A stretch of 64,000 bases of DNA from Marsupella aquatica (taxonomy: Eukaryota > Marchantiophyta), in contig OZ316897.1 in assembly GCA_973895155.1 (NCBI GenBank), positions 20,832,001-20,896,000 of the forward strand, given 5' to 3'. A program made the position numbers and the translations under genes. Positions 24,783 through 35,600 of this stretch are shown here, in pieces; the first letter of the stretch is position 1; the number at the start of each line of letters is the position of its first letter. The notes beneath the pieces are model-generated. The model saw only the letters and a program-made list of their open reading frames with translations. It made no database searches and was not told the origin of the DNA.

Positions 24783-27700
24783 ATGATTGACCTTACGCCG
24801 AGGGAAGAAAGAGTGATTCAACGGGAGAGAGCTCGACTGTAGCAGCTCGCCGGGTGGCATGATACACAGCGACTGAGAGGGGCAGAAAGAGCTGGTAGCT
24901 CCGAAACTGGAAGTGGCGTCGAAGAAGACATACCAGAAGAAGAGTCGGTAAGGAGAAGTGAGTCTCCAACCGACATGGGGGAACCAGAGGCACGGCCAGA
25001 CGAGAGGCCAGGGACCAGATTGAGCCAGCGGTCGCGCATACATTACAAGGCATTTCATGGGAGAGGAGATGAGGATCCGGACGAATGGTTGGATGATTTC
25101 GAGGGAACCGCTGCAGCAAATGGAGAATCGGCCATCAAGATGCAGATTCTTCCCGGCCTGTTCAAGGGTGAGGCTAGGCCTTGGTACAGAGCATTAGATG
25201 TGGAAGATCAAGCCATCTGGGATATCTTCAAAACACTCTTTGTTAAGGAGTTTTGACCCATTGGAACTTCAGAACTAGCAATGCTGAAGTTGGGACAACT
25301 TCGGTTCAAGGAGAACAAATCCTTCAGGAAGTTCTTGCAACGCTTTCAGAAACTGGTAAGACGTACAAAGACCAATGCATCTGAAGGTATGCAACTTCAA
25401 TGGTTGGTGAATGCTTTGCCACAGAAGATGAGTTTTGCAATTAGGAAGGAGAACCCGGAGACTTTAGCCGAAGCAATTAAGGATATTCAATTATACATTA
25501 ATGCAGATATCACAAGCCGGAAGAAACAGCTTAAGTTTGAGAGTTCCTCATCAGAGGAGGGATCACCCCATAAGAAAAAAGATAAGAAGAAGAAACATCC
25601 CAAGAAGTCTAGAAGTGATAAGTCAAGCTCGGATAGTGGGAGTAGCAAGAGTGAGTCATCTTCTAGTTCTGAAGAAGAAAAAACTAGGAAAAGGAAGGGC
25701 AGAAGGAGAGGGAAGACGAAAGTCAAGATGGAGGCTAAGCCACCAGATAACATCGTAGCCCTTACCGAGCAACTTAAGGCTATCATTGCAGAGGTAAAAC
25801 CAAAGAAGAAGGTAGTACAGGAGGATAGCTCTGTATGGTGTGCCTTATGTTATAAAACCGGACACCATAAAGATGCGTGTCCTAAGCTTAATACTAATCA
25901 TGTTCGGCATGTGGCCGAGATCAGACCATGTCAGGGAGAAGTAGAGTACTTTTTAGGAGATGCCGCTGATAGTGTTTTCGGCATCAGTGAGACTGGAGCA
26001 CGAGACCTATCCAACAGACCTGCATCTCTGTGGTCAGGGTTAAGGAACAATCCAGGAGAGATGTATCCTCGGATTATTCAGAACCCGTCAGTACCTCCTA
26101 GGCCGAATGTGCAAAGATTTGCGGCGTGCTATAATTGTGGTCAACCTGGCTATTTTGCTAGAGAATGCCCGAATGCACGCAAACAGGGTGATGGACAACC
26201 AGCTCAGCTATGTATGGGATGCCGACAGGAAGGTCATATGCTAGGGCAATGTCCTACTTGGTTGGCAGGCCTGGCCGCAAATCATAAGCTTTTGCCGATC
26301 AAGATCTTACCGCCAGGTACTACCCCCGGAGGAGTTCAAATCAACCACATCGAACTAGGATGGCAAGAGGATACCGAGGCAGAGTTCGTACCATCTGTTG
26401 ATGAGGCCAAAGCCCTATCAACCTTCTCAGAGGAGGATTTAGATCATGATTGCTACCGGGTCTCTACTCGATCTACCAGAAGGAAGGAAAGGTGGGATGG
26501 GCTGGCCAAAAATAAAGGGAAGGTTACGGAGGAAAGGATCGACTCTTCGTCAACATCAACAGAAGGAGAAGGGAGGGCTCCGGCAATACAGGTAAGCCAT
26601 GAGCCCACCAGTGAAACCAATCCTTCACAAGATAGCGACTTCAATCGAGATCATCCTAAGTTGTTCTACCCCTCTGTTACGGCTAGTGTTAAGGAACAAC
26701 TAAGAGAATTAGAAACCCTGGAGAATACCGAAGCCATTGCCAAGGATGTAAAACGAGCAAAAGCATTGTTTGCTTCGGAAGACCCAACAGCTGTGGAGAC
26801 TAGCGTGGCAAAACTGGCCGAATCCAAGACGGAAACACCACCAGAAGAGAAGCCGATTGTTCCCTATGACCTGGCTAAAGATGTACTAGAATCTAGAGTC
26901 TCGGCAACAGTAGGTCAACTATTGAAAAATAGCCCGTATTTCCGGAAGCAATTAAGGAAGGCTATTCTCGGCAAGCCGAGATTACCCAAGGTAGCAACCA
27001 GATCCGACGTACTAATGATAGAAGAAGATCAAGGAGCCCCAACATTACCATTAATGATTCAAGGAGAATTATTACTACGGGTACCCATCGATGGAGGATC
27101 AGGGGTATGTATTATGATTGATTCAACAGCAAAAGGGTGGGGTCTAACACCGGAGATGACTGGAAGAGTGTTGAACATGGCCAATGGATATCAGGTCATT
27201 CCTACGGGAGTGTTAACCGGCATCAAGACAGAGATAGGAGGTATCTTCTTTAGCATTAACTATGTAGTAATGAAGCCGGTAAATCCTACGTCATTCCGGC
27301 TATTGATTGGTAGGCCATGGCTGTACCTAGCCGAGGTAATAGAAGATTGGGGTAAAAAGCAGTTCACTTTCGGGACCCCCTCTATCACGGTATCTTGGGA
27401 CACTAAGGATGACCGTAGGAAAAGCATAAGGGAAGTAGATGGGTACGACAGTGGACTGGAGTCAGCCGATGAAGTACGTTGGTTAGAATGCCTCACTAAC
27501 CTAACCGAAGAAGGTGTCTTTGGACCAGAGGTAGCCCCCAGCGGATTATGGCAAGAACCAATGGAAGGTGACTTGGAAGAAGAAGACGAAGAGGTCGAGG
27601 ACTGCTTTACAATAGAATCCACCTTTTTAGCTGCAATTCCGGAGGAAGTAAAGGATGTAGACCAATTGGATGAAACGGCTAAGTGGGGAGCAGTAGCAGG

Positions 27701-28108
27701 GACAGTGGATTTTCTGCAGGCGTTGTGGCAGAGCCGACGGGGTTCACAACGCCATCGATCATCGGCAAGGAATTAAATACCAAGGGATCGGCATACAAGC
27801 CGATTACGAGGGCAGAACAAATTGAGGCCCTATTAGAAGCCGAGAGAGCACAGCGGCCTAACTCTCAGGAGTAAGAGGTGGATGAGATGGACAGACACGA
27901 TCCAGAGCCAAGGCAGGAAGGGGAGCCGACCACTAATTCAAAACCGAATAGACCGGTAAGGGGACAATCTATGGACACCAAGGAAGGGACCGACTCGGCT
28001 AGTCCAGCCGAGATTCCAGTTTATGGAGGTATGAGATTAGAGAGACTGGAAGCCGAACTGGACCCGAATTTGAAGAAGCAGATTAATATGATCCAAGCAC
28101 GACAATGA
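24783..28108 (+). pseudogene. Ty3/gypsy Gag-protease polyprotein, truncated before RT
   Basis: The frame opens at ATG 24783. A Gag capsid region follows (FHGRGDEDPDEWLDDFEG, later LRFKENKSFRKFLQRFQKLV), then a Ser/Lys-rich linker, and three CCHC-type knuckles (CALCYKTGHHKDAC, CYNCGQPGYFAREC, CMGCRQEGHMLGQC). Last is an aspartic protease with VPIDGGSGV as active site and LIGRPWLY downstream. Stops: TAG 24840-24842 and TGA 25254-25256, both in frame; a frameshift near 27690; a further TAA near 27872. The frame continues in pieces to 28108 and is then cut by an inverted LTR fragment, so reverse transcriptase and integrase are missing. It is clearly related to the minus-strand element at 59296-64000. 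Confidence 0.85.
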
Positions 28109-28156
28109 TTTGCGGCCAGGCCTGCCAACCAAGTAGGACATTGCCCTAGCATATGA

Positions 28157-29741
28157 CCAGTAGTTTCAGCAGACTCTGCATGCCTGGTTGTTGCATCGCC
28201 AAGTCTTCCTTCCTGGGCCTAAACACCTGCTCGATCGTAGGACTAACAGGTGGTTGAGGCTTCTCAGCCAACGGCCTCGGCGTTGGAGCTTCCTCGGGTG
28301 CCCTTACCTGCAGGGGAAGTACCGGGGCAAAAGTCTGACCTCTGGCATACCGGCACAACAGCGGCATGTGATAGCCAAGCCGCGACACGCTCCCCATGCC
28401 GATTACCTGCTGCTCCTCCTTTAAGATCATCTTCAATTGGTTGAGGAGGTACCCGTTGTAGTCCCGGCTTGGGTCTGGCCTTTCTGCCAGATAGACCTGT
28501 GCCTTGCCGATCTCTGCCCTCGGCAAGTTACAATGCATGGTCACCCGCAAGAAGTCGATCATCTCTCCTATGTGCGGGTTGGTGCAGGTGTTCCGGAAGA
28601 AGCCATTCTTCGTTGATGGCCCGGGGAACGACCGGAACTCCTTGTCAGGCAGGGTCTTCCTGGTATCAACTTTGGTCTTATTGCCTATCGGCAAGCCAAA
28701 CACTTCGGCAATTACCTTGGGAGTAAGATAGAAATCCTTCCCATATATCCTCGTGCAATTGGTCTCGGGTTCCCATGACCCCACGAATTCTAATAGGTCT
28801 GACTCCGGTACCTCCGGCTTCAGCCATGGTAATCTTACAAAGGCCTCCAAGCCGGATCCGGCCATGAAGCCTTGGTACTTCTTGGTCTGCATGGCCGTAA
28901 AGCATGCATCCTCCTCCCGTGCAAAATGTAGTTGCACCTCCACCGGTAGGGTTGCCGCCCAGCCCTTCCAGGTGTCATCCCTGGTTGGAATGGCCTTGAT
29001 GGGATCGACCTCCTCCTCTTCGGCTTCTCCCTGCCTCCTGCTCTGCTGCTCGGCTGGCCTCTTTGGTGCCGCCGACCTCGTTCTTTTTGCCGGGGTGGCT
29101 TCATCGTTGACGGCCCCCTTCCTCTTCATCTCTGCTGCCGTGGAGGTTTCTCCTAGCACCGTTGCCTGGGTCCACCTTTCCGTGCTACCCTTTAATTCCC
29201 AGTGTATGTCGTTGCAGTTCTTGATGGCCTCTCGGATGCCGACGACGCTGTCTTTGCAAAACAGAAGATCGTCGAGTTGATTGGAAGTAGGCGTCCACAG
29301 GAACTCGTCCTTGATGAGTTCGCCTCCTAAGAAAGCCGTCTTCTGCAGCTCCCACAATCGAGCGAGCTCCTGCCGTTCTCGAGCTGCCCTTTCTGACTCC
29401 TCGTCCTCGTAAGTCTTGATGTACTCAGTTGCCCGTTCGAACAGGCATCCCCAGAAATGTGTCGCTTGATTGACGTTGCTCATACCCTCCTTAGGTCGAT
29501 CGTCGGTATCTACTCTCTCCCCGAGTGCTTGCCTAAGCAGCTGACAGTAGTTGGTCTCCCGTAGTCGTCTGCCTAGTTCGTGCTCGCAAATGAGCCACCA
29601 TCTCCTGCAAGCGCTCCTTACCCCTCTCCTCTGCCGGTCCTTCTTCCCGTTGATCCTTCCTAGCCGCCGACGCTTAACGCGCCCTAACCCTAATCGGGTT
29701 TTCATCCTCAGCCTTACCTCCGGCCTTGGCCCGGGTTCCAT
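28157..29741 (-). pseudogene. Amino-terminal part of the LTR-encoded accessory protein
   Basis: An open frame of about 528 codons from ATG 29741 covers the basic amino terminus and the whole globular domain. It is cut at the fragment edge and closes a few codons later, in foreign sequence at 28146. No stop lies inside the retained part. Confidence 0.8.
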
Positions 29742-29856
29742 GGTTGCCCCTAATTGTTTATATTTTCCTTGTTTTGTCCCTATACTAAGGTGTTCCTAGG
29801 GTGCTTTCCTGCTTTACCCACTTAACCGGCCGAGTGATTCCTGTCTAGGCATCACA
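28157..29856 (-). mobile_element. Inverted 1.7-kb fragment of the giant LTR (5' part only)
   Basis: The right end is the intact LTR terminus (GATGCCTAGACAGG read on the minus strand, ending at 29856). It runs leftwards for the first 1.7 kb of the LTR and stops abruptly at 28157 inside the accessory frame. Identity to the other two young copies is very high by eye. The flanking bases on the right (GCCCT) have no matching copy on the left, so it is not a simple insertion. Confidence 0.85.
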
Positions 29857-31699
29857 GCCCTTCCTCGCTGAGATATAGCTCGATGATGTAGTCTTGCAGC
29901 TCATTGTAGCTGGAATCTCTGGTGATGGCTGTCTTCTCGCAATTAACCTCTGCTACCTTGGCCACCAGCTTCGCGTATCTTCGTTCATAAGCGGCTTTCT
30001 TGGGACAAGAGTACCAATAAGTCTTGGAGAACTTAGCACCTACCTTGCCAATCAAGGTCCAAAATCCCAAGGCTGTAAGGGTCATACTAACCTTTGTAGT
30101 CTGGTTTGTCGAGTCCACGTTCCCGCTGTTCGGTCTGCTTACTGGTGGAGGCCTTCTTTGTCCTAACTAAATCTCGCCACAACCCGCTCTTATCTCTCAA
30201 TAATCTCCTTGTAAAGGTCAGCTTGATGTGAGCAAAAAGGCGAGTGAATGGCAGCGTCCGCAAATTCCAAAAGGTAGAAATGAGCAAATGGCTCGCTTGG
30301 CCATTGGCTCCTCTCTTATGGAGGTGCCAGGGTGAGCCTGAGCGTGAGAAGGCCAGGCCGTTTTGATCGTTAATAATGAGCTGAAGTCGGCGCCCCAGTC
30401 CAAGCGTGATGCTCCTAACAGATTTTTACTCCGCCGCCGCCACCGTACCTCGGTCACGCATAATAATCCTCCTCCTGAATTCGTAATCATTCGGTCAACT
30501 TAACCTACTCCTAATCTATTCATAATGGCAATAGACGGCTATACGTGCTATTCTACGCTACAGCTACAGTCCTAATGACCGTATAAGACCTAATCTACGA
30601 CCTGGGCTCTGTTAAGTGACCCGTTACCCATGTCACAGGGTAGCAGGAGAATTATGGGCGGTGCTAGATAGGGAAGAAAGATTTCTGGTATGAGCTAAGC
30701 CTGTATTGACAGGCCGTAAGCTGAATTGCACACTGCATAATAGACGGCGAGCGGCAGCATTGCGCATTACTACCTTGAATTGGGAAGACCTCTGAGTGGC
30801 GATACAAAGGTCAGTGCGCTACAGCATTCTGCCCAACAGTTGACAATCGGAGGGATTACACAAGGTGAGCATTGGACTGCGGGGCCTGCCATCGACTGAT
30901 CGCTGGGAGGTTGAGGTCTGAGCTACTGGCTAGGTCTAGATTGTGCTTGGCCCCGTTAAGCTTTGGGGCCTCCGAACATTCACAGGTGAACTCTGATGTG
31001 ATGGTCTAAGTTGGAAGCGCAAATCGTTTATTAGCTACCTCGGATGTAAACTGGAGGCTTACAGAATTGTGGAGCATTTTGTGGGGTACTACACCAGGAT
31101 CACAGGGGAGTACGCTCTGTGCCCCACTGGGATCGTGGTGGAGCACTCCATCTTTGTCCTAGATGGTTCAAGATAATTTCTACAAGGCGAAGCGAGATGG
31201 TACGGTGACACTCTGAAGTGGAATTTGCCATGCTCCCATTGACTGTCTCTTGAGGGAGTAGTATTGGAAGGCTTGAATCTGCTGCTGCCGGTTACTTGGG
31301 ACTTCTTTTGACGATACGATGCTGGATGCGAGGCCGCTACGGTGCAACTAGCTGAAGGTGCATTGGACTCCTCTGCTAGCTAAATGCCTGCACGATCAAG
31401 CCTTGCTGAACGCCGGATGAACTCCAACCCTTTGCTCAAAGATTATTGAGGTGGGGGCCTGGGGAACCTCGAATTATCTAGCTAGGATAAGATTGAACTG
31501 CAATGACATTAAGTATTTGCAACAATACTTATCAACGCACTTGGATAAGGAGCAATACGTGCCCAAGGTCGGCTGTGTTCGAAGAAGGGCTGGATAGACA
31601 CACTTGAACAACACTCACACAACAATCCAAACAAGGTGAGACCGAGATCCAAGCTCACATTCTTTTGCATTGCTGCTCTTTGCTTCGGGTGGACTCACC
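29857..31699. other. Unassigned region before LINE-D
   Basis: It holds one minus-strand frame of 88 codons (29852-30118) with a natural-looking composition (FWTLIGKVGAKFSKTYWYSC, CEKTAITRDSSYNELQDYII), cut by the LTR edge. I do not recognise it. The right part, ending with the ATG at 31700, is probably the LINE 5' untranslated region. No RNA genes or terminal repeats were seen. Confidence 0.4.
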
Positions 31700-32632
31700 A
31701 TGGAGTATGGCAGAACGGGTGGATGGGAGGGTGAGAATTCCTCTCGTGCTGCTGGCTATCATGGGGCTCGACCTTATCAGGAGTTCCAATGGCAGGATTT
31801 CTATGGACATGAGCAATTCAGCAGACAGGATTCTCGGAGTTTGCCACTTCGCAGAGGTGGACGTGGACCTTTCTTCGCTAGGTCGGGGCGCCCTCCGTTC
31901 GTTGCTCAGCCAACTTACGATCTCTTTGCGGATCAGTCAGGAGGATACAACTCCACCAAGGATCTGTAGCGTGCACACCCTGCGGAGGAAATTGAGAACA
32001 AGGAAAATGCACAGCCAACCACGTCTAGCACCCCCAGGGATGTTGAAATGCCTCATGCTCCCCAAAGGACTCCGGTGGCACAGGACACAATGCTTGGCCG
32101 TACTCCGACTCATGTTTAGGAGAAGTCTGCCACTTGGAAGAATGCTGCTTTCGGATCAGGGATAGAACCGGCTGTTGTTATCGAGGATTGCATTAACATA
32201 CTAAAAGAGATTGGAGAAGTCACAAAGGGTGACTGGCACCAGAAACTCTTTACTACAGTGGAATGGCCATTGGAAGAAGCAGCCAACAATGTTCGACAAT
32301 TGTACAATTGTGCTCTACTTTGTTATTTCATTGATAGACCTCCGATGCTTCCCACTTTTCGAGCTTGGATAGATGAGCAAATGGTATGTGGGCGAGGCTG
32401 GCCAGTGCTGCAGGTCAAATTCGTTGGTAAGAACTTTTACCTGGTAGTCTTTGCAAGTGCTGATCATCGGGATCTTGCTCTGTCTGCTGCTCCATGGTTC
32501 ATTGAACGCAAACTAATCTTTACATTCCCATGGGACCCCACATTTGATATTTGAATAGAGAAATATACCAAACTACCAGTCTGGATTGAGCTTCCTTTTC
32601 GGGCACTCGTGTTGGAAGGGTGCCGGATTAAG

Positions 32633-32637
32633 ATCGC
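32633..32637. repeat. Target-site duplication ATCGC, left copy
   Basis: ATCGC directly precedes the solo LTR and recurs directly after it at 37307-37311. Five bases is the usual Ty3/gypsy size, and the duplication interrupts the LINE-D frame. Confidence 0.95.
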
Positions 32638-35600
32638 TGTGGTGCGTCCCATGGCTCCCTAAACCCAAGAAACCCCCCAGCTCAAGCCGATTCCCGCAGG
32701 TTTCGTGCTTGGCGAGGCCGTTTCCGCGGCTTAGCGGCATGGGACGCTGCTAACCTTCTACTACTACTATTAACATTTTACACACATATACTGGACAGAT
32801 CCTTCATCGGGTCATGAGATACGTAGCCGGCCTAATATAGGCCTTCCCCTGTCTTCCCTTGTCTTCCCCTCCGTCTTGTTAGGTATGTTTGGATTCCGCC
32901 GCCGGAATGATCCCCAATAGGCTTGGTTAAGCCGCTAAGACCTCTCTTAGCTCGACACATCCAACTCTCACTCCCCTGCTTACTTTCCTTCCTTCTGTTG
33001 ATGTGGGCACTCTTCACACAAGTTAATGCGACACACAAATAGCAAAATGACTCATTCTGACTGAGTCATACCATGCACTTGCCATACAAACAGTACATCT
33101 CATACACAAGTTCTGCGAACTAAGCCGTGAGGCCAACTCTATTCAGCTCTTAGGTATGAGGAAACATGAATATACACAAGGGTCACTGTATGACTAACCG
33201 AGAGCTTCTCGTACTACTTGATCCCAGCCCGGCTGGTGCAAACTAAAAACTTGCTAAAGAAGAGGCCCTGAGCTCCCCGCTGCCCAGGTACTTATCCTGG
33301 TAGTGGATCCGCCATTCTTTGCATCGTAAGCCTAATCTACTTAACAGTAATCTACTTGCCCGAATCTACCTACGTACAGCAAGGCAGGAGCACAAGTGTT
33401 GCTCCTACCAGTGGGACCGCAATCCCACTAAGCTAAGTGTCAGGGCCGCTCCTGGTTCTGATCCTAATCCTAAACGTGGAGATCCGCGCCCGCCCTGCCC
33501 ACTCACGCCTCCTCCCTCCACGTCCGCCCTCCCTAAAAGGAACGGCGCCCTTGCACCGTCACGACACCGGTGGTGGATCCTTAATGGACGCCCCCAACGC
33601 TTCCTCCTCAGCCACTGCCGTAGGCTCATTCCCTGACAGATTACCTGCCCTTGACTGAGTCAACTCTCCATCGGCCTGACTGGGTCCACCATCGGCGTCG
33701 GCATCGGCTCGAGAATCGGTTACGGCCTCAGCCTCGGCTACGGTCTCCCCGGCCTGCATAAGAGGCGGATCTGGAATACTGGCCTCCTTACTGAGTAGTT
33801 CGGCTTGGGCCGCACCATCCCTACCTGTGATCATAGCGGGATCTATTGCCGTATTCATGTCGGAGGATGGTGCTGGTTCTACTTCTTTGGTCACCACGGC
33901 TTGTGGAGTCGGATTACTCCTTGACCCTGAAGGTTTCCGCTTTTTCTTCTTTTCTGGTTCGGCAGCTGGTCCCTTCCCCTTCCCACTTACCTCCGGCACT
34001 GGTGCAGTTGGCGCGGCTTTTTCTTCGGCCAGTACCACTCCCGGTAACTTGGTTGCCCCAATTGGAGTTGGGCCTGATGAAGACAAGCACCTAAATACTG
34101 CGGCTTGTTTCTTCAGCCGCTCCGTTTGGTTGTCGGCCCCCCGCTGGAGGTTCTCCATCTTCCTCGTGATTTCCTCCAACTCCTCCTGGGTCTCATCCAG
34201 GTCCTTGCGTGCCTCCTCTAGTTCCTTCTGGGCTTCCTCCCGTTCTTGTTTCAAGGTAGTCCTCTCCTCCTGGGTTGCTTTTAGCTCCTTGTCGAGCTCT
34301 GCAATGATGACAGACTCCATCTGGTTCATCTTGGCGTAAGTCTGTTCGAGCATCTCGTCCTTCTCCCTTAGGTCGGCCTTGAAGCTGGCCGTCAGGGACG
34401 CAAGCTCCTGCTGCAGCGCCATAATCCCTTGATAGGATTTCCCTAACTCGGCCTCCTTCTGCTCAAGGGCTCCGCGGATTTTCTCGAGCTCCCCTTTCAA
34501 CGCCCATTCCTTTCTTTGGGTCTCCGCCATGGCCCGGCTGTTGGCTGTTATGTGGGCCTCCTCTGTATTCTTCAGCTCTTGCTTCCACTTCTCCCTCTCT
34601 TTGATCGTGTCGGCCAACTCTTCCTGCGTCTGAGTCAGTTTATCCTTGATATTCTGATTATCAGCCTGCGCGGTGTCCAACTGCCCCTGCATGATGTTCA
34701 GCTCATGTCGTTTAATCCGTAGTTCATCTTGGGCTTTCTTGGCCGCCCCTAGATCTTCAATCTCGGCTTCCATCCTCCTAAGCCGCCGAATGACCTCGTC
34801 CTTCTTGCTTCTCTCTAAAGCCACCGCTTCTTCTAATTGGTGCTTCTCCAACTGCTCCCTATGGAAAAAGGGTCCTACCTCCAACTCCTCTCCAAAGATG
34901 CCGAGCGCAAGTTCCCCACACATCTCACCATACTCCATGGCTCTATTCTTAGCGTAGGTGGAGTAAGTAGAAGTGATCGGCATCGCCCATCGCGGCCTCT
35001 GCTCCCAAGCCGTCCTGCGGATCTCTTCAATCGTGGCTAGAGGTTTGCTTCCTTTTTTGGCTAGCCGCCTGATGTCCTCCGGCCAATCTCCTCCTGGTAA
35101 ATCCTTTTCCTTAGCCAGGGCGGCCTCCTCCTCCTGCTTGATTCGCTCCTGAAATTCCTGCACCGTCTGTTTTATGCCGTCGAAGCTCGGGGGAGCAACA
35201 TCTGGTGGGGGAGACTCAGGGCTACTCTGCTGGTTGGGGTCCCCTCGCACTACCCTTGGAAGTGTGGGGACAAACCGGCCACAGGTCCTTACTCCTGGAA
35301 CGTGATGGTCCAACCCATAGCCGGAATTATCATGGCTGCAGTCCTCCACTGCCTCCTCTACCTCTTGGACGTCCGGCTTCTCCCTCTCCTCTTCGTCGGT
35401 AGGAGCTTCAGGCAATTCTACCTCAGATTCGGAGCTTGAGGTTCCCACGTACATTCGAACACCTGGCTTGGATTCCGGCCTGATTCTCTCCTTGTCTCCA
35501 GCAAAGGGGTTTTCTCTTGTGAGCCGGTGTAGGCCTACCTCTGTAGTAGTGTCCTGCATTGTTGCCGTTGCCGTTGTTGTTGCCGATGCCAATTTCTTTT

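Noticed and set aside
28157-29856. Self-integration product of the family P element
   Set aside because: In self-integration an LTR terminus should lie at the inner joint. Here the terminus is at the outer side and the inner joint is an internal break.
20027-29856. One complete element with 20027-24713 and 28157-29856 as its two LTRs
   Set aside because: The right copy is inverted and truncated, RT and integrase are absent, and the flanking five bases (TGAAA and GCCCT) do not match.
33827-34339. Long open frames opposite the LTR-encoded protein (here, and similar ones at 23012-23524, 28753-29280 and 36203-36730)
   Set aside because: They are mirror images of the codon bias of the long frame on the other strand, appear in every copy at the same place, and have the Ser/Phe/Leu-rich make-up of antisense frames.
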